Assembly: GCA_018825335.1 (NCBI GenBank)
Contig: JAHJEW010000033.1
Location: forward strand, 1-9,352
From: Patescibacteria group bacterium
GTDB lineage: Bacteria; Patescibacteriota; Gracilibacteria; UBA1369
Direction: 5' to 3'
DNA length: 9,352 bases
Part shown: one piece after another, positions 6,207 through 9,352 of the stretch
Numbering within the stretch: the first letter of the stretch is position 1
How the letters are laid out: each line of letters begins with the position of its first letter
Translations under genes and position numbers: made by a program
Notes under the pieces: generated by a model
The model's database searches: none
Told to the model about the DNA's origin: nothing
The model's input: the letters and a program-made list of their open reading frames with translations, nothing else

Positions 6207-7390
6207 GCGATTTCTTATTTGGAGCGGCAACTTCCGCGCATCAGGTTGAAGGCGATAATCGTTTCAGCGACTGGTGGGATTTCGAAAAACGTGTACTTAG
6301 TAGAAAAAAAATAAGATCCGGCAAAGCGTCAAATCATTGGGAACTATTTGAGGAAGATTTTAAACTGGCAAAAGAATTGGGACACAATTGTTTCAGATTT
6401 TCCATAGAATGGGCAAAGATAGAGCCTCAGGAAGGCCAGATCGACTTTGATGCAATCAATCACTATAAAGAGGTCTTAGAATCTTTGAAAGAGAAAAATA
6501 TTACACCAATAGTAACACTGTTCCACTTTTCCCTGCCAAAATGGTTCGCTCAGAAAGGCGGCTTTCTAAATAAAAAAAACCTCCATATTTTTGTGGATTA
6601 CGCGAAATTCATAACGGACGAACTTAAACAGTATTTGGAATACGTAATCACAATAAACGAACCTGTCGTTTACTCATACCAAAGCTACCTGCAAGGAAAA
6701 TGGCCTCCACAAAAGAAAAAATATCTATTATATAAAAAAGTTCTCAGAAATCTTGCAAAAGTCCACATCAAAACGTATCACGTCCTTAAAAATAGAAATC
6801 CCAAACTGAAAATCAGTATAGCTAAAAATAATCAGGTTTTCGAACCGGCGCGCAAAGGAAGCCCCATGGACAACCTATTGGTAAAATACTTCGAGTATGA
6901 CTGGAACCATCAATTTCTTAACAGAATAAGAAAGTGTCTGGATTTTATAGGACTTAATTACTATTTCTATCGTGCTGTTAAATTTACAAGTTCACTGTCA
7001 AAAAAATTCTACCAATTCCCATATCCAACCTGCCGCAAAACCGACATGGACTGGGAAGTTTACCCAAAAGGGATTTATTTAATGACCAAAGACCTGTGGA
7101 AAAAATACAAACTACCAATTATCATCACCGAAAACGGGGTCGCCGACAGTAAAGATAAATTGAGGGAAAGCATGATAAAGGAAACACTACAATGGCTCTT
7201 TAAAGCCAAAAAAGAGGGTGTGGACATCAGGGGATATCTTCACTGGTCTCTTATTGATAATTTTGAATGGGATAGCGGATTCAGTGCGGAATTCGGTCTA
7301 ATAAAAGTCGATTACGAAAATTTCGCACGTTCAATAAGACCATCGGCACTAGTTTATAAAGATCTGATAAAGAAATATTCATCCAAATAA
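6203..7390 (+). CDS. GH1 family beta-glycosidase (beta-glucosidase-like), cytoplasmic
   Basis: A 395-aa retaining beta-glycosidase. I start it at ATG 6203, which forms an ATGA overlap with the stop of the preceding gene and gives the classic GH1 N-terminus MSDFLFGAATSAHQVEG. A TTG at 6179 would add eight unrelated residues. Landmarks: Q14 and the HxFSLPKWF block for the glycone, acid/base E153 in TINEP, nucleophile E310 in ITENG, and HWSLIDNFEWDSGF near the C-terminus. The FEW motif and absence of the Ser/Lys/Tyr phosphate-binding pattern of phospho-beta-glucosidases point to unphosphorylated substrates. There is no signal peptide. It is shorter than the usual 440-480 aa; the shortening seems to fall between NNQVFEPA and FIGLNYYF, where loops shape the substrate entrance. 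Both catalytic glutamates are present, so it should be active. Released glucose or a similar sugar would feed the hexokinase of the same operon. Confidence 0.9.
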   Translation: MSDFLFGAATSAHQVEGDNRFSDWWDFEKRVLSRKKIRSGKASNHWELFEEDFKLAKELGHNCFRFSIEWAKIEPQEGQIDFDAINHYKEVLESLKEKNITPIVTLFHFSLPKWFAQKGGFLNKKNLHIFVDYAKFITDELKQYLEYVITINEPVVYSYQSYLQGKWPPQKKKYLLYKKVLRNLAKVHIKTYHVLKNRNPKLKISIAKNNQVFEPARKGSPMDNLLVKYFEYDWNHQFLNRIRKCLDFIGLNYYFYRAVKFTSSLSKKFYQFPYPTCRKTDMDWEVYPKGIYLMTKDLWKKYKLPIIITENGVADSKDKLRESMIKETLQWLFKAKKEGVDIRGYLHWSLIDNFEWDSGFSAEFGLIKVDYENFARSIRPSALVYKDLIKKYSSK

Positions 7391-7398
7391 AAATAATT

Positions 7399-7426
7399 TG
7401 CTTGCTTTTGCGGAACAAAGTAAGTA
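7399..7426 (+). other. Hairpin between GH1 and bL33 genes
   Basis: In RNA, TGCTTGCTTT (7399-7408) can pair with AAAGTAAGTA (7417-7426) as a 10-pair stem with two G-U pairs and an 8-base loop. There is no following T run, so it is not a standard intrinsic terminator. It could be a processing or stability element at the operon end, or chance, since the same bases also fit a promoter. Confidence 0.3.
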
Positions 7427-7430
7427 GCAT
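7402..7430 (+). promoter_or_regulatory. rpmG: Candidate promoter of the bL33 gene
   Basis: TTGCTT (7402-7407) and TAGCAT (7425-7430) have a 17-base spacer, each matching four of six consensus bases. Transcription would start near 7437, about 27 bases before the ATG at 7464. The 73-base gap after tightly overlapping genes also argues for a separate transcription unit. Weak as sequence evidence alone. Confidence 0.35.
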
Positions 7431-7463
7431 AACCCAGCAAAGTATCTATTACTGCAAGCTTAT

Positions 7464-7646
7464 ATGGCGGGAAAATCAAAAAAAGTAAAGGTTGTAACAC
7501 TTGTCGCCAGAGACGAGAAAGGCAAAATAACCTTCTCTTACCACACTCCTAAAAACACAGCTCTTAAAGAGAAACTGGAACTGCGAAAATACAATCCGGT
7601 AACCAGAAAACACGAGAAATTCTTGGAAACCAAGAGTTCTAAATAG
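7464..7646 (+). CDS. rpmG: 50S ribosomal protein bL33
   Basis: A 60-residue basic protein of the large ribosomal subunit near the tRNA exit site. The C-terminal signature LELRKYNPVTRKHEKFLE corresponds closely to the LELKKFDPVVRQHVIYKE of the E. coli protein. ITFSYHTPKN upstream matches the family's first strand and the T-x-KN turn. It has no cysteines, so it is the zinc-free form rather than the CxxC-containing paralogue. It is slightly longer than the usual 49-55 residues because of a few extra N-terminal residues and a short DEKG insertion. ATG at 7464 has no Shine-Dalgarno sequence in front. An intrinsic terminator follows within 25 bases, so it appears to be transcribed alone. Confidence 0.9.
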   Translation: MAGKSKKVKVVTLVARDEKGKITFSYHTPKNTALKEKLELRKYNPVTRKHEKFLETKSSK

Positions 7647-7666
7647 CATACTTTCTTGTGTTAATT

Positions 7667-7690
7667 ACCCGCTCTTTAAAGCGGGTTTTT
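7667..7690 (+). terminator. Rho-independent terminator after bL33
   Basis: ACCCGCT (7667-7673) pairs perfectly with AGCGGGT (7680-7686) around the 6-base loop CTTTAA, and the transcript continues with five Ts (7686-7690). It lies 21 bases after the bL33 stop and 9 bases before the target duplication of the insertion sequence. Confidence 0.85.
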
Positions 7691-7698
7691 GTACTGTA

Positions 7699-7706
7699 AT
7701 AAAATC
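7699..7706. repeat. Left copy of 8-bp target-site duplication (ATAAAATC)
   Basis: ATAAAATC directly abuts the left terminal inverted repeat and is repeated exactly at 8645-8652. Eight bases is the duplication length known for the IS1595 family. Confidence 0.92.
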
Positions 7707-7731
7707 GGCTAATATAAACAATAGCGTGGTT
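7707..7731. repeat. Left terminal inverted repeat of the IS
   Basis: It reads GGCTAATATAAACAATAGCG followed by TGGTT, matching the reverse complement of 8620-8644 at 23 of 25 positions; the differences are positions 13 (C against G) and 16 (T against G). The transposase stop codon TAG (plus CTA, 7709-7711) lies inside it, two bases from the element's edge. Confidence 0.92.
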
Positions 7732-8566
7732 GACATGATTTAGAGATCAGGAGGTTTAATTTTTCAGAGATTGATAAAGAACGGTGAGAATACATAAAGG
7801 CGAAGAGGTCACAATAGCCCTGTAGATAGCGTTTCCATACGCCATGGTGAATTGTGCGGATAACGCCTTTCAGCATGCTCCAGACACCCTCAATCGTGTT
7901 GGTGTATATGTGCCTCCAGGCAAACTCACCAATGGAATGATTCACAGTATGATGAATGTATCTAACATTCAAATTGTTGTACGTGCTGAAGCTATCCGTA
8001 CAAACTATGCTCCCCTGTTCCACATATTTTCGATGAGGGAAATATAGTGAAGTGTCCGAGCGATCAATAATCGGAAAAAACCTCACAGATCCATCTCTTT
8101 CGGTAATTCCCAATAATATTTGTTGATTTTTCTTGTGTGAAATCCATGCTTCATCCGATTCGCAAATCCCTTTTAATTTTCCTTCGAATCGTTCATTCAC
8201 AAGAGTTTTTCTGATCTTTCTCAACATTTTTAAGGCGGTTGGATATGAGACTTCAATGTTTCTGGAAAGCTCAGCCGCAGAAAGTGACCCTGTTGATTCC
8301 AGAAGTATGATTAGGCCATAGACCCATTTCCAAAGCGGAACTTTGGTTTTTTCGTAGATGGTGCCGGTCAGGTCTGTGAAAGTTTTCATACAATTGTCGC
8401 AAAAATATCGTTTAAGGCCGTTTTTTAAGTTCGAATGTGGTCTAATATCCTCGATACAGCCACAGTATGGACAGTATATTTGCTTATTCCAACGCAGTTT
8501 TCGAAGGATTCGAGCTGCAATAATATTATTTTTGATTATCGTGAATTTGTTTGGTATTTTCTGCAT
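7709..8566 (-). CDS. IS1595-family (ISXO2-like) transposase
   Basis: A 285-aa DDE-type transposase expected to cut and join the ends of the surrounding element. An N-terminal zinc ribbon, C32-x2-C35 and C56-x2-C59, is followed by FTDLTGTIYEKTKVPLWKW, typical of the family, and a helix-turn-helix-like stretch (SAAELSRNIEVSYPTALKML, about 96-115). The ISXO2-like catalytic core shows D138 (CESDEAW), D191 (VCTDSFSTY) and a third site in NTIEGVWSMLKG, with N223 and E226 as the candidate third residue; members use DDE or DDN. The frame is intact from ATG 8566 and terminates inside the left inverted repeat. Minus-strand TATAAA inside the right inverted repeat (8633-8638) may serve as its -10 box, though no good -35 is present. 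Confidence 0.92.
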   Translation of the reverse strand: MQKIPNKFTIIKNNIIAARILRKLRWNKQIYCPYCGCIEDIRPHSNLKNGLKRYFCDNCMKTFTDLTGTIYEKTKVPLWKWVYGLIILLESTGSLSAAELSRNIEVSYPTALKMLRKIRKTLVNERFEGKLKGICESDEAWISHKKNQQILLGITERDGSVRFFPIIDRSDTSLYFPHRKYVEQGSIVCTDSFSTYNNLNVRYIHHTVNHSIGEFAWRHIYTNTIEGVWSMLKGVIRTIHHGVWKRYLQGYCDLFAFMYSHRSLSISEKLNLLISKSCQPRYCLY

Positions 8567-8575
8567 GAGAGTGTT

Positions 8576-8623
8576 GGTTAGGTGTTTTTGGCTCTGTTAT
8601 CTTAACAGAAGGAATTCCTAACC
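8576..8623 (-). other. Nested inverted repeats in the transposase leader
   Basis: Between the transposase ATG and the right end of the IS there is a perfect hairpin TCTGTTA-TCT-TAACAGA (8593-8609) next to the 10-base palindrome AGGAATTCCT (8610-8619). Both are enclosed by GGTTAGG (8576-8582) and CCTAACC (8617-8623). Any transcript of the minus strand that crosses the end of the element could fold here, just ahead of the start codon. Confidence 0.45.
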
Positions 8624-8644
8624 ACGCTCTTCTTTATATTAGCC
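8620..8644. repeat. Right terminal inverted repeat of the IS
   Basis: Reverse complement of the left repeat with two mismatches; ends in TTAGCC at 8644, immediately followed by the second target duplication. Confidence 0.92.
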
Positions 8645-8652
8645 ATAAAATC
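8645..8652. repeat. Right copy of 8-bp target-site duplication (ATAAAATC)
   Basis: Exact repeat of 7699-7706, directly adjoining the right end of the IS. Confidence 0.92.
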
Positions 8653-8661
8653 TAAAAAAAC

Positions 8662-8689
8662 TTGACAAATATGAGTAAAATGATACTTT
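8662..8689 (+). promoter_or_regulatory. Candidate promoter for the gene at 8711
   Basis: A perfect TTGACA (8662-8667) is followed after 16 bases by TACTTT (8684-8689), preceded by a TGn extension (8681-8683). Transcription would start near 8697, about 14 bases before the ATG. The -35 box begins only 18 bases from the IS edge, so the insertion may have removed upstream control sites but left the core promoter. Confidence 0.5.
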
Positions 8690-8710
8690 ATTCACCTTTT
8701 AAAGCAAATC

Positions 8711-9352
8711 ATGCCCTTCAAAGAAGAACCGGTCATTTCGGGCCCAGATAAATCCATTATAAACATAAGCACGCAAGGATCACCCGTGGAAACTTTAATG
8801 CGTGGAAGCATTGTACCCGGACTAATTGCCATTGGATACCCACCGCAACCGGAACAGAACGTCTTCAACGAATGGATGGAAAATCTGACAGAAGATGAAA
8901 CTGCCCACTATGATAAATTGGGATACCTGCTTAAACTTCTTCGCAGCATTTGTGAAACACCAAACTCGATAGCTCTGCCGGAAGAAGAATCTTTTCCGGA
9001 AAAGATTTCCTACAGGGAGATAATTGAGTTAATGCAGGAAATACTTTTCCATGCGGAACAGTTTTACGGCAATGAGGAAAAATTTAAAAGCTGGCAAATA
9101 AGGGAATTCAGGGCGCTTTATCACGCTCTATATAAAATAAAAGATCAGCTTGGGGACTCAAAGGGAGATCTGGAATATAACAGAACACTCCGTGATTTTT
9201 TGCCGGAATCATTCAAATATCTCGTATCAAACAAAGCAACCGAATCCGCAAAAGAAAAAATCAAAGGAGAACTGCAAAAATCCTATAGCCTCTCCAAAGA
9301 GGAATTCTCAATATTGCTGGAAGCGCTGAGACACTTAAAGTTATATTACAAA
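8711..9352 (+). CDS. Unrecognised protein, 3'-truncated by the window
   Basis: From ATG 8711 the frame stays open for 214 codons to the end of the window, which in this AT-rich DNA is strong evidence of coding. The protein begins MPFKEEPVISGPDKSIINIS, has one moderately hydrophobic patch (GSIVPGLIAIGYPPQPEQNV, about residues 31-50), and is then mainly helical and charged: LTEDETAHYDKLGYLLKLLR, YREIIELMQEILFHAEQFYG, FRALYHALYKIKDQLGD and SLSKEEFSILLEALRHLKLYY. No signal peptide, membrane segment or metal-binding motif is visible. I do not recognise a family and assign no function. The sequence suggests a soluble all-alpha protein of unknown total length. Confidence 0.75.
   Translation, partial: MPFKEEPVISGPDKSIINISTQGSPVETLMRGSIVPGLIAIGYPPQPEQNVFNEWMENLTEDETAHYDKLGYLLKLLRSICETPNSIALPEEESFPEKISYREIIELMQEILFHAEQFYGNEEKFKSWQIREFRALYHALYKIKDQLGDSKGDLEYNRTLRDFLPESFKYLVSNKATESAKEKIKGELQKSYSLSKEEFSILLEALRHLKLYYK

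Larger units (their letters stand above)
7707..8644 (-). mobile_element. Complete IS1595-family insertion sequence, 938 bp
   Basis: The element is bounded by terminal inverted repeats of 25 bases with 23 identities (7707-7731 and 8620-8644, both beginning GGCTAATATAAA inwards) and flanked by a perfect 8-bp direct repeat. It holds one intact transposase gene on the minus strand. Intact ends, intact reading frame and identical duplications suggest recent insertion and a potentially active element. It landed in the gap between the bL33 terminator and the promoter of the gene at 8711, so no gene appears interrupted. The subgroup within IS1595 is not assigned. Confidence 0.93.

Noticed and set aside
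7399..7426. Intrinsic terminator for the sugar operon
   Set aside because: The stem has two G-U pairs, is AT-rich and lacks a T tract, so I list it only as a hairpin.
7844..8621. Three plus-strand frames inside the IS (67, 62 and 87 codons)
   Set aside because: All lie antisense to the transposase, whose zinc ribbon and catalytic motifs are unambiguous.
1..9352. CRISPR array, tRNA or rRNA genes
   Set aside because: No regularly spaced repeats and no cloverleaf or rRNA-like stretch were found; gaps between genes are short.
1..9352. UGA-recoded genetic code, as in Gracilibacteria or Absconditabacteria
   Set aside because: UGA ends the hexokinase and RHH-transferase genes at ATGA junctions where the next gene clearly begins, so it acts as a stop.

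Overview
The window is bacterial, AT-leaning, densely packed DNA read with the standard code: UGA is a real stop in the hexokinase and nucleotidyltransferase-like genes. Almost none of the start codons has a Shine-Dalgarno sequence. Leaders look short and several genes overlap by 4 or 14 bases. Compact genes, absent Shine-Dalgarno sites and several rare domain architectures suggest an uncultivated lineage such as Patescibacteria (CPR). That placement is inference with low confidence; no taxonomic marker here is decisive.

Layout. (1) 1-546: 3' part of a DUF1003 membrane protein, convergent with (2) 553-1770 (minus), a cation diffusion facilitator with a C-terminal NifX/NafY-like domain and an altered metal site. 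(3) 1940-3410 (plus): a U32 'peptidase' of the TrhP/RlhA RNA-hydroxylation type, overlapping a small single-cluster ferredoxin. (4) 3407-3937 (minus): a membrane-anchored protein of unknown function, stop to stop with the ferredoxin. (5) 4072-7390 (plus): a three-gene operon joined by two ATGA stop/start overlaps. It encodes a eukaryotic-type hexokinase, a ribbon-helix-helix domain fused to a degenerate sugar-nucleotidyltransferase domain, and a cytoplasmic GH1 beta-glycosidase. (6) 7464-7646: ribosomal protein bL33 with a clear terminator. (7) 7707-8644: a complete IS1595-family insertion sequence with 25-bp terminal inverted repeats and a perfect 8-bp target duplication. (8) 8711-9352: the 5' part of an unrecognised gene behind a good promoter.

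How the genes may work together. The GH1 enzyme has the residues expected for unphosphorylated beta-glycosides and no export signal, so it should release free sugar inside the cell, which the hexokinase can phosphorylate. The gene between them keeps the Rossmann-like nucleotidyltransferase fold but has lost the glycine-rich nucleotide loop, its Arg and Lys, and one metal-binding Asp. It carries a DNA-binding ribbon-helix-helix at its N-terminus. I read it as a probable sugar- or nucleotide-sensing transcription factor derived from an enzyme. The promoter in front of the hexokinase carries two perfect inverted repeats that could be its operator. This three-gene module is the best candidate in the window for an undescribed system.

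The U32-ferredoxin pair is the second point of interest. U32 hydroxylation of tRNA/rRNA is known to depend on iron-sulfur biogenesis, and a translationally overlapping ferredoxin suggests a dedicated electron donor.
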